NCBI RefSeq assembly: GCF_000971235.1
Contig: NZ_BBMB01000006.1
Location: forward strand, 115,690 to 179,689
DNA length: 64,000 nt
Source of the DNA: Demequina subtropica
GTDB taxonomy: Bacteria > Actinomycetota > Actinomycetes > Actinomycetales > Demequinaceae
Direction: 5' to 3'
The notes below the pieces were generated by a model, which was given only the letters and a program-made list of their open reading frames with translations, was not told where the DNA came from and did not search any database. The position numbers were made by a program, and so were the translations under genes. This document shows positions 45,330 through 54,653 of the stretch, one piece after another; position 1 is the stretch's first letter; each line of letters starts with the position of its first letter.

Positions 45330-47117
45330 GTGGACGCGAGGAAGCAGCTGGCACGGGTGCCGCTCTGGGGATGGGTCGCGGCCGGCGTGCTGGTCGCGGT
45401 CATCGTCACGGCCGCGGTGGCGAGCGCGACGGGCGGCGACGATGAGCCGCCGGCCGCCGAGGCCTCCCCCGCCACGAGCGCATCGACGGTGGCGACGGCG
45501 ACCAGAGAGGCCCCGGCGCCCACCGCCTCGGCCTGTTCCGCAACGGCCACCGTCACCGGCTCGTGGGAAGGCGGCTTCCAGAGCGACGTCACCGTCACCG
45601 CCGAGGCGCCGATCATGGGGTGGACCGTCACGCTCGAGCTCGCCGAAGCGACCGTCACCGGCTCGTGGAGCTCGACGCTCGCGATCGGGTCCACGGGCGG
45701 CGTCACGGTCGGCCCCGTCGACTACAACACCGAGCTCGCCGAGGGCGCGAGCACCGTCTTCGGCTTCACCGCCGACGGCGAGGCGCCCGAGTCGATCACC
45801 GTGACCTGTCAGGCCGAGGGCTCCGGCGCGGCCGCGCCCGCCGCATCGTCCACCCCGGACGATGCGCCCGCGGGGGACGTCCCGGCCGCGAGGGGCGGCG
45901 ACGGCGACGACTGGCTGCGCGCCGACAGCGCGAGCATCGTCGACCTCGACGGCAACCCGGTGTGGCTCACCGGCGCGAACTGGTTCGGCTTCAACACCGC
46001 GGAGCGCGTGCTGCACGGCCTGTGGACCGCGGACATGGAGGCGGTGCTGGACCAGGTCGCGCAGCGCGGCATCAACGTGCTCCGCGTGCCGATCTCGACC
46101 GAGCTGCTGCTCGAGTGGAAGGACGGCCAGGCGGAGATCTCGGGGAGCGTCAACCAGGCCGGGCCGCAGGCGGGCCTGGACACGCTCGAGGTCTTCGACG
46201 CGTTCCTCGCGGGATGCAAGGAGCGCGGGGTCAAGGTGATCCTCGACGTGCACTCCGCGCTCGCCGACAACTCGGGCCACCTCGCCCCGGTGTGGTTCGC
46301 GGGCGGTGTCACCGCGGAGGACTTCGTCGCGGGCTGGGAGTGGGTCGCCAAGCGCTACCGCGACGACGACACGATCCTCGCCTTCGACCTCGAGAACGAG
46401 CCTCACGGGCTGCCGAGCGAGAGCCCTCGCGCCACCTGGGGCGGGGGTGACGCCGCGACCGACTGGCAGGCCGTGTCGCAGGATCTCGCCCTGAGGATCC
46501 TCGCGATCCACCCGGATGTGCTCGTCATGGTGGAGGGCATCGAGGCCTATCCCAAGGCCGGGGCCTCGTGGTCCTCGACGAACGCCGCGGACTACGACAT
46601 CACGTGGTGGGGCGGCAACCTCCGGGGCGTCGCCGATGCGCCGGTCGACCTCGGCTCCTTCCAGGACCGGCTGGTGTACTCCCCCCATGAGTACGGGCCG
46701 CTCGTCTACGAGCAGCCGTGGTTCACGTCCTCCTTCTCCAAGGCGAGCCTCGAGCGCGACGTCTGGGAGCCCAACTGGCTGTACCTCGACTCCGAGGGCA
46801 TCGCGCCGCTGCTCATCGGCGAGTGGGGCGGGCGCCTGGGTCAGGACGAGCGCCAGGACCGCTGGATGGCCGCGGTGCGCGACCTCATCGTCGAGCGCCG
46901 CCTGGCGCACACCTTCTGGTGCGTCAACCCCAACTCGGGAGACACGGGCGGGCTGCTGCTCGACGACTGGGCGACGTGGGACGAGGAGAAGTACGCGCTG
47001 CTCGAGCCGGCGCTGTGGCAGGACGACGACGGGCGGTTCGTCTCGCTCGACCACCAGGTGCCGCTCCCGGGTGGGATCACCGTGACCGAGTTCTACGCGG
47101 ACGGCGGGAGCCTGTAG
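45330..47117 (+). CDS. CBM2-GH5 subfamily 1 endoglucanase, secreted or membrane-anchored
   Basis: Endo-1,4-beta-glucanase of 595 residues. A short basic N-terminus and one hydrophobic segment (WGWVAAGVLVAVIVTAAVAS) direct export. An N-terminal cellulose-binding CBM2 follows (about 58-155: VTGSWEGGFQSDVTVTAEAP ... FGFTADG ... VTCQ, with Cys at both ends), then a linker and the GH5 barrel from about 195. Catalytic residues are Glu357 in LENEPHG and Glu498 in LIGEWGG. NWFGFNTAERVLHGLW and WWGGNLRG ... VYSPHEYGP match Acidothermus E1-type GH5_1 enzymes. The usual order in related actinobacterial cellulases is catalytic domain then CBM2, so the N-terminal CBM is slightly unusual. The GTG start has AGGAGG (45317-45322) 7 bases upstream. 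Products would feed the divergent cellobiose epimerase. Confidence 0.92.
   Translation: MDARKQLARVPLWGWVAAGVLVAVIVTAAVASATGGDDEPPAAEASPATSASTVATATREAPAPTASACSATATVTGSWEGGFQSDVTVTAEAPIMGWTVTLELAEATVTGSWSSTLAIGSTGGVTVGPVDYNTELAEGASTVFGFTADGEAPESITVTCQAEGSGAAAPAASSTPDDAPAGDVPAARGGDGDDWLRADSASIVDLDGNPVWLTGANWFGFNTAERVLHGLWTADMEAVLDQVAQRGINVLRVPISTELLLEWKDGQAEISGSVNQAGPQAGLDTLEVFDAFLAGCKERGVKVILDVHSALADNSGHLAPVWFAGGVTAEDFVAGWEWVAKRYRDDDTILAFDLENEPHGLPSESPRATWGGGDAATDWQAVSQDLALRILAIHPDVLVMVEGIEAYPKAGASWSSTNAADYDITWWGGNLRGVADAPVDLGSFQDRLVYSPHEYGPLVYEQPWFTSSFSKASLERDVWEPNWLYLDSEGIAPLLIGEWGGRLGQDERQDRWMAAVRDLIVERRLAHTFWCVNPNSGDTGGLLLDDWATWDEEKYALLEPALWQDDDGRFVSLDHQVPLPGGITVTEFYADGGSL
45842..45866. repeat. 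Inverted pair of the 10-mer inside the GH5 linker
   Basis: CGCATCGTCC (45842-45851) and GGACGATGCG (45857-45866) are perfect complements around a 5-base loop, so the linker codons Ala-Ser-Ser ... Asp-Asp-Ala are written as a 10-bp hairpin. Confidence 0.9.
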
Positions 47118-47337
47118 CCCCAGCGCGTCCCCTCCTGGAAAGGGGCATCCACGGTCGCCTTCCGGCCGACGATGCGCGCCATGGGGCGCCCGTGGTCGTC
47201 ACCGCGCGAAGGGCGCGAGGATCGCGCGCAGAAGCACGGTCGCCGCCGCTCTGCCCTCCGCTGACGACGCGGAGCCCGCGCGCGACATCGCGCCGCCCGA
47301 CCCGGTGAGGCATCCGCATGCCAGCGACGCTCGGCGG

Positions 47338-49575
47338 TCACGAGCGGGTGAGGAAGTCCTCGCGCTCCGGGTCGAGCAGCTCCGCGATCGCGACCGCGAG
47401 CTCGGGGTGTCCCGACAGCGCCGGGTCCGCCTCGACCAGGGCCGTCGCCTCCTCGCGCGCCTCCTCGATGACCCTCGCGTCGCGCACCACCCGCAGCAGC
47501 CGGAGGGAGTTGCGCCCGCCCGACTGCGCCGCGCCCAGCACATCGCCCTCGCGCCGCAGCTCGAGGTCCTTCTCGGCGAGCTCGAAGCCGTCGGTGGTGG
47601 CCGCGAGCGCGGACAGCCGCTCGTGCGCGAGGGTCCCCTGCTCGGAGTGCGAGACCAGCAGGCAGATGCTCGCCTTGTCGCCGCGGCCCACGCGCCCGCG
47701 CAGCTGGTGGAGCTGCGAGATCCCGAAGTGCTGCGCGTCGAGGATCACCATCGCCGTGGCCTCGGGGACGTCGACGCCGACCTCGATCACGGTGGTCGCC
47801 ACGAGCACCGGCGCCTCACCGGAGGCGAAGCGCGCCATCGCGGCGTCCTTCTCCTCCGGGGCGAGCCGGCCGTGCATGACCGAGACGCCGACGCCCGCGA
47901 GCGCATCCGTGGCACGCAGCTGCTCCGCGACCTCCATGACGGCCGCGAGCGGCGGGCGCTCGGCGCCGGAGCCCTCGCCCGCATCGTCCGCCTCGAGGGC
48001 GTCCAGGGGCACGTCCTCGGCCTCCTCCTCGCTGTCGCCGTCGATACGGGGGCAGACCACGTAGGCCCGCCCGCCACGATCGACCTCCTCGCGCACGCGC
48101 GCCCAGACGCGGTCGATCCACGCCGCGTTGCCCGCCGGGACCAGGTGCGTCACGGTCTCCTGCCGGCCCGCCGGGCGGTCGCTGAGCACCGAGGTCTCGA
48201 GGTCCCCGAACACGGTCATCGCGACGGTGCGCGGGATCGGGGTCGCCGTCATCACGAGCGTGTGCGGGACCCGCTCGCCGCGCGAGCGCAGCGCGTCGCG
48301 CTGCTCGACCCCGAACCGGTGCTGCTCGTCGACCACCACGAGGCCCAGGTCCGCGAACTGGACCGTCTCGCTCAGGAGCGCATGGGTCCCGACCACGATG
48401 CCCGCGGCCCCCGAGGCCGCCTCCGCAAGCGCCGCTCGCCGCTCGCGCGAGCCCTGCGAGCCCGTGAGCAGCACCACGCGCGTCGCATCGTCCGCCGCGG
48501 TGAGCATCCCGCCGTGGGCGAGCGGTCCCATAAGCGCGCGCAGCGAGCGCGCGTGCTGAGCCGCCAGCACCTCGGTGGGCGCGAGCAGCGCCGCCTGCCC
48601 TCCCGCGTCGACCACCTGGAGCATCGCGCGCAGCGCGACCACCGTCTTGCCGGCGCCCACATCGCCCTGGAGCAGGCGGAGCATCGGGGTGTCGCGCGCG
48701 AGGTCGGACGCGACGGCCTCGCCCACCGCGACCTGACCCGCCGTGAGCGCGTACGGCAGCCGGGCGTCGAGCGCGGCCACCAGGCCGCCGTCGCGTGCAG
48801 GGCGCGGCGTGGCCGACAGCGCCTCATGGTCCGCGCGGCGCCTGGCGAGCGCGGTCTGCAGGACCAGCGCCTCCTCGAAGCGCAGCCGCTCGCGCCCACG
48901 AGCGAAGTCCGCCTCGGTGTCGGGGACGTGGACGAGCCGCAACGCCTCGAGGAGCGTCGGCAATCCGCGACGCTCCCGCAGCTCCACCGGCAGCGGGTCA
49001 GGCACGTCCGCCTCGGTGAGCGGGTCGAGCACCGCGCGCACCGCGCGGCCGATGCGCCACGTGGGCACGCTCGCGACGGCCGGATAGATCGGGATGGGGC
49101 GGGAGGCCTCGGCCAGGGCGGCGTCCTCGTCGGCGGCGTCGACCCCGACCAGGACGTAGTCGGGATGGGTGAGCTGACGGCGTCCGCGGTAGTCGCCGAC
49201 CGTGCCGGTGAACAGGCCGCGACGTCCCGCGCGGAGCTTGTCCTCGTGCATGCGCAGCACCCCGGCGCGCTTGGCGAAGAACGTGAGCTGGAGGCTGTCG
49301 CGCCCGTCGGTGACGATCGCCTCGAGCATGGCCCCGCCGCGCGAGCGCATCTGCCGCACGGTCGTCGTCCGGACCTGCGCCATGACCGTGACGTGCTCGC
49401 CGACCCGCAGCTCGGCGAGGGGGGTCATCTCGCCCGGCGCGCCGTAGCGACGCGGGTAGTGGCGCAGCAGGTCTCCCGTGGTGGCCAGCCCGAGCTTCTC
49501 GAGCGAGCCCGCGGTGCGCGCGCCGAGGACCTTCGCGAGCGGCTCGGCCAGCCGTCCGGGCTCGCTCCCAGTCAC
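47338..49575 (-). CDS. recG: ATP-dependent DNA helicase RecG
   Basis: Branch-migrating helicase that remodels stalled forks and Holliday junctions, 745 residues. The wedge/OB domain spans about 60-150. The helicase motifs are GDVGAGKTVVALRAML (Walker A), APTEVLA, DEQHRFGVEQR (DEQH box), TATPIPRT, and in the second lobe ATTVIEVGVDVP and QLHQLRGRVGRG. GTG 49575 overlaps the stop of the upstream DAK2 gene as GTGA. A 60-residue acidic insert (DGDSEEEAEDVPLDALEADD) in the second helicase lobe is also common in actinobacterial RecG. The 220 bases downstream to GH5 hold no convincing gene. Confidence 0.95.
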   Translation of the reverse strand: MTGSEPGRLAEPLAKVLGARTAGSLEKLGLATTGDLLRHYPRRYGAPGEMTPLAELRVGEHVTVMAQVRTTTVRQMRSRGGAMLEAIVTDGRDSLQLTFFAKRAGVLRMHEDKLRAGRRGLFTGTVGDYRGRRQLTHPDYVLVGVDAADEDAALAEASRPIPIYPAVASVPTWRIGRAVRAVLDPLTEADVPDPLPVELRERRGLPTLLEALRLVHVPDTEADFARGRERLRFEEALVLQTALARRRADHEALSATPRPARDGGLVAALDARLPYALTAGQVAVGEAVASDLARDTPMLRLLQGDVGAGKTVVALRAMLQVVDAGGQAALLAPTEVLAAQHARSLRALMGPLAHGGMLTAADDATRVVLLTGSQGSRERRAALAEAASGAAGIVVGTHALLSETVQFADLGLVVVDEQHRFGVEQRDALRSRGERVPHTLVMTATPIPRTVAMTVFGDLETSVLSDRPAGRQETVTHLVPAGNAAWIDRVWARVREEVDRGGRAYVVCPRIDGDSEEEAEDVPLDALEADDAGEGSGAERPPLAAVMEVAEQLRATDALAGVGVSVMHGRLAPEEKDAAMARFASGEAPVLVATTVIEVGVDVPEATAMVILDAQHFGISQLHQLRGRVGRGDKASICLLVSHSEQGTLAHERLSALAATTDGFELAEKDLELRREGDVLGAAQSGGRNSLRLLRVVRDARVIEEAREEATALVEADPALSGHPELAVAIAELLDPEREDFLTRS

Positions 49576-51086
49576 GCGGGCGCCCGCTCGACGCCGATGA
49601 GGATGGGCGGCCACTCCTGGCCGCCGCGATAGACCGCGACCTCCGCTCCGGGTGAGCGTGCCTCGACGGACGCACGGGCCTCGTCGCCCACCGCGGGGTC
49701 GATGCCGCGCGCGAGCACGAGCGTCACCACCTCGGTGTCGGGGCCGATGAGGCCGTCCAGGTCCTCGTCGAGAGCATCGCCGGTGCTCTCCCCCACCGTC
49801 GTTGTCGCGACGGCCGCGCGCATGAGCTGTTCGACGTCCTCGCCCGGCGTCGCGAGCGCCGAGGCGGCGACGCCTGCGATCACGTGCGCCTCGTGGCTCG
49901 TGTCGACGATCACCAGGTCGGGCTTGCCTCGCTTGTCGGCGAGCTCGTGGGCGGCGCCGAGCAGCGCACCGTCACCCGCGATGACGATGGCCTCCGCGCC
50001 CGAGGCATCGCGGACCGCGCGCTTGAGGTCGCGCTTGCGAAGCGCGCCCGGATCGGGGACCACGAGCACCACGGCGCCGGCGTCGGCGAGCGGCTCCGCC
50101 AGCCCGGGGCAGGTGGTGAGCGCGACCACGCCGGTCGCGGCACGGTCCTGCACCACACTCATCGCGATCGACCGCACCACGATCTGGTGCGCTTCGACGC
50201 TCTCGGCGATCGCGACCGCGTCCGCGGGGTGGTCGGTGTGGACGTGGGCGTGCAGCAGGCCCATGCCGGCGGTCACGGTGGTGGAGTCGCCGACCTCCCC
50301 CAGCCTCGTCACCAGGCCGGCGCGCGAGTCCTCGTCGCGATCGGCCACGAACATCACCTCGTAGGCGCCGCCGTGCGCCTCACCGTGGCCCGGGTGACCC
50401 GGCTGCACCACCTGGTGACGATGCCCCGGGATCCCCCACGCGACCTCGGGATGATGGGCGAGGGCATCGGCTCCCGCGATGGTCTCGGCGAGCATCTCGA
50501 GCTGGAGCACCAGCGCGGCCGCCCCGGCGTCCACCACGCCCGCGGCCCGCGCGCTCGGGAGCTGCTCGGTGGTGAGACGCAGCCCCTCGCGTGCGCCGTC
50601 GACGGCGGCCACGATGGCGTCCTCGCGGGTGCCCGCGCGCGCCGCGACGGCGGTCGACGCTCGCGCGGCCGCGCGAGCGACGGTCAGGATGGTGCCCTCG
50701 ACGGGAGTGCCGACGGCGGCGTATGCGGCCTCCGACGCGCGCGAGAGGGCGTCGGCGATCCCGGCGGCGTCGATGGACTCGAGACCGCCCTTCGCGTCGA
50801 CCACCCGCAGCAGCGCCGACAGGTACTGGCTCACGATCACGCCCGAGTTCCCGCGGGCACCGAGCAACGCGCCGCGGGCGAAGGCCGCGGCCACGTCACG
50901 ATGCGAGGCGTCGGCGGGGAGACGCGCGATCGCCCGGTTGCCCTCCTGGAGGGTGAGGTACACGTTGGTGCCGGTGTCGGCATCGGCGACCGGGAAGACG
51001 TTGATGGCGTCGAGGGTGCCGCGCGAACGGCGCACGGCGTCCAAGCCGGACCCGAGCCAGCGGCGCAGGGCATGCGCTTCGCTCAC
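49572..51086 (-). CDS. DAK2 domain protein, FakA-like
   Basis: Cytoplasmic kinase-like protein of 504 residues. The N-terminal DAK2 (DhaL-like) domain has [18 protein letters not shown], which binds ATP-Mg, and [16 protein letters not shown]. The C-terminal half is the DegV-like/DAK1_2 region (MAMSV-type [35 protein letters not shown]). In Firmicutes the orthologue FakA phosphorylates fatty acids held by FakB. Here no fakB is adjacent, so the lipid role is inferred. GTG 51086 has GGAGG upstream. It is coupled to recG by GTGA and diverges from rpmB, the conserved actinobacterial rpmB-DAK2-recG order. Confidence 0.88.
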   Translation of the reverse strand: MSEAHALRRWLGSGLDAVRRSRGTLDAINVFPVADADTGTNVYLTLQEGNRAIARLPADASHRDVAAAFARGALLGARGNSGVIVSQYLSALLRVVDAKGGLESIDAAGIADALSRASEAAYAAVGTPVEGTILTVARAAARASTAVAARAGTREDAIVAAVDGAREGLRLTTEQLPSARAAGVVDAGAAALVLQLEMLAETIAGADALAHHPEVAWGIPGHRHQVVQPGHPGHGEAHGGAYEVMFVADRDEDSRAGLVTRLGEVGDSTTVTAGMGLLHAHVHTDHPADAVAIAESVEAHQIVVRSIAMSVVQDRAATGVVALTTCPGLAEPLADAGAVVLVVPDPGALRKRDLKRAVRDASGAEAIVIAGDGALLGAAHELADKRGKPDLVIVDTSHEAHVIAGVAASALATPGEDVEQLMRAAVATTTVGESTGDALDEDLDGLIGPDTEVVTLVLARGIDPAVGDEARASVEARSPGAEVAVYRGGQEWPPILIGVERAPA

Positions 51087-51198
51087 GGGTCACCTCCGAC
51101 TGTCGAGCCGCGTGGGGTCGCCGCTCGCGTACTATCGTGGCACGGCCCACCGACGCCGCGGACATCCCTCCCGGTACACGCCGCGCTAGTCGTCGGGT

Positions 51199-51228
51199 TT
51201 GCCGCAATCCCGGTTCTTCGGTTAACCT
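51199..51228 (+). promoter_or_regulatory. Promoter of rpmB
   Basis: TTGCCG (51199-51204) and TAACCT (51223-51228) are 18 bases apart. The -10 is part of GGTTAACCT, also found in front of both diguanylate cyclase genes. A leader of about 75 nt ends in AGGAG before the GTG. Confidence 0.6.
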
Positions 51229-51308
51229 ATTGCGGTTGCCCGAGCACCCGGGCCCCCAAGCTTTGCCGGTCGAATCGTCGACCTGCGCCAGAAACTAGGA
51301 GAACTATC

Positions 51309-51500
51309 GTGGCTGCCACCTGCGACGTCTGCGCCAAGGGACCGTCCTTCGGTCACAGCATCTCGCACTCGCACCGCCGCACCAAGCGTCGCTGGAACCC
51401 GAACATCCAGCGCGTGCGTGCCGTGGTCGCGGGTACCCCCAAGCGACTCAACGTGTGCACCTCGTGCCTCAAGGCCGGCAAGGTCCAGCGCGCCATCTGA
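51309..51500 (+). CDS. rpmB: 50S ribosomal protein L28
   Basis: L28, 63 residues, with two CxxC pairs (CDVC and CTSC), so it is the zinc-ribbon C+ type. [17 protein letters not shown] is the family core. The GTG start follows AGGAG by 6-7 bases; longer upstream frames are antisense to the DAK2 gene. A monocistronic unit with its own promoter and terminator. Confidence 0.97.
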   Translation: MAATCDVCAKGPSFGHSISHSHRRTKRRWNPNIQRVRAVVAGTPKRLNVCTSCLKAGKVQRAI

Positions 51501-51554
51501 TGGATCCGCGCCTTGGCGCGGTTCGGCGCGGCTGACAGCCGACCTCATCCCGAG

Positions 51555-51587
51555 ACGGACGTCCTCTCCTCCGAGGACGTCCGTTTT
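51555..51587. terminator. Strong terminator between rpmB and thiL
   Basis: A perfect 12-bp stem (51555-51566 with 51573-51584) and 6-base loop are followed by TTTT on the plus strand, the best intrinsic terminator in the window. It lies 55 bases after rpmB and 46 bases beyond the convergent thiL stop. A smaller stem CCGCGCC/GGCGCGG at 51506-51521 precedes it. Confidence 0.9.
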
Positions 51588-51632
51588 CGTATGCCCGGAC
51601 GGCCGCGCAGGGCGCACACGTCGGCGCCCCAC

Positions 51633-52574
51633 TCAGCCCCCGAAGTGGTCCCAGCCCAGCGTGCCGGGCACCTCGCCGTCGACGCGCACGCCCGCGAACG
51701 CGTCGGTGGTCTCCCCCACCACGGTCCAGCCGGCAGGCACGGCCGACTCCCGGGGGAAGACCGCGAGCATGTGATGGTCCTCGCCGCCGGTGAGCGCCCA
51801 CGGCCGCGGGTCGACCTGGAGCTCGATCGCGGCGAAGCGGGCGCCCTCGTGGAGGGGCACGTCCTCGGCTCGGATGTCGATACCGACGTCCGAGCGGCGG
51901 GCGATGCGCGATGCGTCCCGCAGCAGACCGTCGGAGATGTCCATGAGCGCGGTCGCGCCATGCAGCGCGGCCTCGAGCCCGGCGCCGATGCGGGGGCGCG
52001 GGCGGAGGAACAGCCCGATCGACTCCTCGTCGATCCGGCGCCCCTCGGTCAGCTGGACGTAGCCGGCGGCGGCCGCGCCGAGCGGTGACGAGACCGCGAC
52101 GACCTGACCGGGGAGCGCATCGTCCCTGGTGATCGGCTCGGTGCCGTGGGTCTCGCCCAGCACCGTGACGCACACGGAGACCTCGCTGGCCCCCGACAGG
52201 TCACCGCCGACCACGCCGACGCCATGCGGCTCGCACGCCTCCCGAAGGCCGTCGGCGAAGCGCATCACCCAGTCGGCCTCGAGCGATGCGGGCGCCGCGA
52301 GCGTGATCTGCAGCGCGGTCGGCACCGCGCCCATCGCGTCGATGTCGGCGAGGTTCTGCATCGCCGCGCGCCAGCCCACGTCCTCGGGCGTCGACCAGTC
52401 CATGCGGAAGTGGCGCCCCTCGACGAGGATGTCCGACGACACCACGAGGTCGCCGTCGACCGCGACCACCGCCGCATCGTCACCCGGGCCGAGGATCTCG
52501 GCGTCGGACACGGGCAGCCGCGGGGCGAAGGCCGCGATGAGCGCGTCCTCCCCCATCTCGCCGATCGTCGTCAT
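51633..52574 (-). CDS. thiL: Thiamine-monophosphate kinase ThiL
   Basis: Phosphorylates thiamine monophosphate to the active diphosphate cofactor. The 313 residues have the PurM-like fold with GPGDDAAVVAVDGD, SSDILVEGRHF, AMQNLADIDAMGAVP, GGDLSGASE and DISDGLLRDASRIA. ATG 52574 lies 7 bases after TACGCT (52582-52587), a probable leaderless start. In many relatives thiL follows DUF3515 directly; here about 6.5 kb of accessory genes intervene. Confidence 0.95.
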   Translation of the reverse strand: MTTIGEMGEDALIAAFAPRLPVSDAEILGPGDDAAVVAVDGDLVVSSDILVEGRHFRMDWSTPEDVGWRAAMQNLADIDAMGAVPTALQITLAAPASLEADWVMRFADGLREACEPHGVGVVGGDLSGASEVSVCVTVLGETHGTEPITRDDALPGQVVAVSSPLGAAAAGYVQLTEGRRIDEESIGLFLRPRPRIGAGLEAALHGATALMDISDGLLRDASRIARRSDVGIDIRAEDVPLHEGARFAAIELQVDPRPWALTGGEDHHMLAVFPRESAVPAGWTVVGETTDAFAGVRVDGEVPGTLGWDHFGG

Positions 52575-52581
52575 GGCGTCA

Positions 52582-52587
52582 AGCGTA
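52582..52587 (-). promoter_or_regulatory. -10 box of thiL (probable leaderless)
   Basis: TACGCT on the minus strand is 7 bases before the thiL ATG. The same hexamer precedes the PfkB-family gene at 63880. Confidence 0.45.
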
Positions 52588-52661
52588 GGGCGGGACGATG
52601 CAGGACCTCGCCAGGCGCGGGACGCCCGGCCGGGCGGGGACCCGGCGGGGCATCGGGCGCG

Positions 52662-53636
52662 TCACGCGACCTGCACCACGAGCTTGCCGGCGACGTGCTG
52701 CGCCTCGAGCCGCGCGAACGCCTCCGCGGTGCGCTCCAACGGATACGTCGCGGCGATGACGGGGCGCACCCGCCCGGCCTCGATCCAGGCTGCGACCCGA
52801 CCGAGGTTCTCGGTCGACGGCTCGGTCCCGACCACCGCCACGCGGCGCCGCGCGAACGGGCCGGACAGCTTCGCGCGGAAGATGGCCCACGCGGGACCCA
52901 GCACCGGCCCGCCACCGAGCCCTCCGGCGGCGAGGTAGACGCCGTCGCGGGCGAGGATGCGCCGCAGTCGGGGCACCGACGTGGTGCCCACCGTGTCGTA
53001 CACGACGTCGAATACCTCGCCGCACTCGCGCACGTCCTCCCGCGTGTAGTCGATCACCCGGTCCGCGCCGAGCAACGACACCATCGCGGCGTTGGCGCCC
53101 GAGCACACCGCCACGACCCGGCTGGCACCGAGGACGCGGGCGATCTGCACCGCCATGTGACCCACCCCTCCCGAGGCGCCGATCACCAGGACGCGCTTGC
53201 CCTCGCACCCTCCGCCGTCCTCGAGACCGCCGAGCGCCGTGATCGCGGCGATCGGCACCGCGGCCGCCTCCGCGTCGGTGGCGCCGCCGGGCGTGCGCGC
53301 GATCTTCGACGACTCGGCCACCGCGAAGTCGGCGCAGCCGCCGAAGCCGAGGAAGCCGAACACGCGGTCGCCGACGGCGAAGCCCTCGACGCCCGGACCG
53401 ACCGCGTCGACCTCGCCCGCCGCATCGGCGCCGACCACGCGCGTGCCCGGCGACCGCAGGCCGAAGCTGAACCGCGCGAGCCACGGGTCGCCGCGGTAGA
53501 TGTGCCAGTCCCACGGGTTGAGCCCGGCCGCCGTCACCCGGATGCGCACCTGGCCTTCGCCGGGTTCGGGGATGGGGATCTCGCGCAGCTCGTGCGTCTC
53601 GGGTCCTGCGTACGTGGAGTAGGTCACCGCCTTCAT
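52662..53636 (-). CDS. MDR-family NAD(P)-dependent oxidoreductase (quinone oxidoreductase-like)
   Basis: Medium-chain reductase of 324 residues without the structural or catalytic Zn ligands, so it belongs to the quinone oxidoreductase/enoyl-reductase-like group. The GroES-like half runs to about residue 125 (AAGLNPWDWHIYRGDP, GADAAGEVDAVG), then the Rossmann motif VLVIGASGGVGHMAVQIARVLGA and the C-terminal AGKLVVQV. The ATG overlaps the DUF4386 stop as ATGA, so the two genes are coupled. Substrate unknown. Confidence 0.85.
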   Translation of the reverse strand: MKAVTYSTYAGPETHELREIPIPEPGEGQVRIRVTAAGLNPWDWHIYRGDPWLARFSFGLRSPGTRVVGADAAGEVDAVGPGVEGFAVGDRVFGFLGFGGCADFAVAESSKIARTPGGATDAEAAAVPIAAITALGGLEDGGGCEGKRVLVIGASGGVGHMAVQIARVLGASRVVAVCSGANAAMVSLLGADRVIDYTREDVRECGEVFDVVYDTVGTTSVPRLRRILARDGVYLAAGGLGGGPVLGPAWAIFRAKLSGPFARRRVAVVGTEPSTENLGRVAAWIEAGRVRPVIAATYPLERTAEAFARLEAQHVAGKLVVQVA

Positions 53637-54349
53637 GGCACGACCACCACCTTTCCATTCGGGGCCGCTGGAGCGGCGACGGAGGTGTCGGGCCTGATCC
53701 CGACGATGAGGAGGTAGGCGATGATCCAGAGCTCGCCCGCCGTCGCCGGGAACGTGAGGCCCTCGACCAGCGCCGCCGGGGCGTCGGCCCACCCGTAGCC
53801 GACGAAAGCCGACGCGACGTACCCGACGCCGCCGACCGTGAGCAGCCAGCCCAGGATCGCGGGCATGCGGCCGGTCGTGAGGACCGCCCAGCCCATCGGG
53901 ATGAGCCACAGCCCGAAGAACACCGCGCCGACGCCCCAGGCGTGGTCGCTGATCTCGTACAGGAGCTGGACCGTGCCGGCCGCGTCCCCGGCAGGGGCCA
54001 GGGCAGGGTCCGCGGCGACCGCGTTCGCCGTCGCCATCGCGGCGGCAGAGGTCATGATCGCGGCCGAGTTGAGCAGGCCGTAGGCGGCGATCGATGCGCC
54101 TGCCACGGGCGCCTCACGGCGCCACAGGGCCAGGAACCCGATCGCGGCGAGCGCCTGCGTCAGCACGATGCCCAGCTCGAGCACCACCAGCGCGTGCGCT
54201 GCGCCGGCGTCGTCGGTCAGGTGGGCGAGGGTGGTCGCCGGGTCGTCGGCGACGATCTCGGGACGCAGCCACAGGAACCCGATCATGCCGGTGACGGCGA
54301 GACCGAGGTAGGCGGCGCCCGTGAGGCGGGCGGTGCGGATGAGGGACAT
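53633..54349 (-). CDS. DUF4386 family membrane protein
   Basis: Integral membrane protein of 238 residues with about six helices, beginning MSLIRTARLTGAAYLGLAVTGMIGF, the usual start of the DUF4386 family. LWRREAPVAGASIAAYGLLNSA and EISDHAWGVGAVFFGLWLIPMG are conserved pieces. ATG 54349 has GGAGA 8 bases upstream; the longer frame adds an unlikely Arg-rich leader. Often found beside oxidoreductases or regulators; function unknown. Confidence 0.8.
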   Translation of the reverse strand: MSLIRTARLTGAAYLGLAVTGMIGFLWLRPEIVADDPATTLAHLTDDAGAAHALVVLELGIVLTQALAAIGFLALWRREAPVAGASIAAYGLLNSAAIMTSAAAMATANAVAADPALAPAGDAAGTVQLLYEISDHAWGVGAVFFGLWLIPMGWAVLTTGRMPAILGWLLTVGGVGYVASAFVGYGWADAPAALVEGLTFPATAGELWIIAYLLIVGIRPDTSVAAPAAPNGKVVVVP

Positions 54350-54428
54350 GGTGGGTCTCCATCGTCGAGAAGGCGCGCTCAGGCGTCCGCGTCGCACCTG
54401 GTGCGCGCGGGGAGGGTCTCCACGAGGG

Positions 54429-54653
54429 CTAGGCGGCCTCGTCGGGGTACTGGAAGACCGCGTCGAGCGGGACCTCGAGGGCCCGCGCGATCTGGAAGGC
54501 CATCTCGAGCGAGGGCGAGTAGCGGCCCTGCTCGATGGCGATGACCGTCTGGCGGGTGACGCCGATGCGCGCCGCCAGATCGGCCTGGGTCATCTCTCCG
54601 TGCGCGAACCGCAGCGCGCGGATCGCGTTGGTGACCTTGGTGGACCGTCCCAT
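54429..54653 (-). CDS. XRE-family regulator (YozG-like)
   Basis: Compact 74-residue Cro/CI-type DNA-binding protein: TKVTNAIRALRFAHGEMTQADLAARIGVTRQTVIAIEQGRYSPSL is the complete five-helix domain. Its ATG overlaps the stop of the upstream membrane-protein gene as TGATG. It is expected to bind the TGTCAA-N6-TTGACA repeats in front of that gene and so regulate its own unit. Such mini-regulators pair with small four-helix membrane proteins in many Gram-positives. Confidence 0.88.
   Translation of the reverse strand: MGRSTKVTNAIRALRFAHGEMTQADLAARIGVTRQTVIAIEQGRYSPSLEMAFQIARALEVPLDAVFQYPDEAA

Noticed and set aside
43958-45706. N-terminal extension of the cellobiose 2-epimerase to 45706
   Set aside because: The extension would be antisense to the GH5 signal region and CBM2. 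Epimerase homology begins at the 45202 start, next to a -10 box.
47077-47341. Two overlapping minus-strand frames of about 80 codons between GH5 and recG
   Set aside because: Both overlap the ends of flanking genes, are Arg-rich, lack ribosome sites and show no family resemblance. One contains a plausible short core (MARIVGRKATVDAP), but I cannot support it as a gene.
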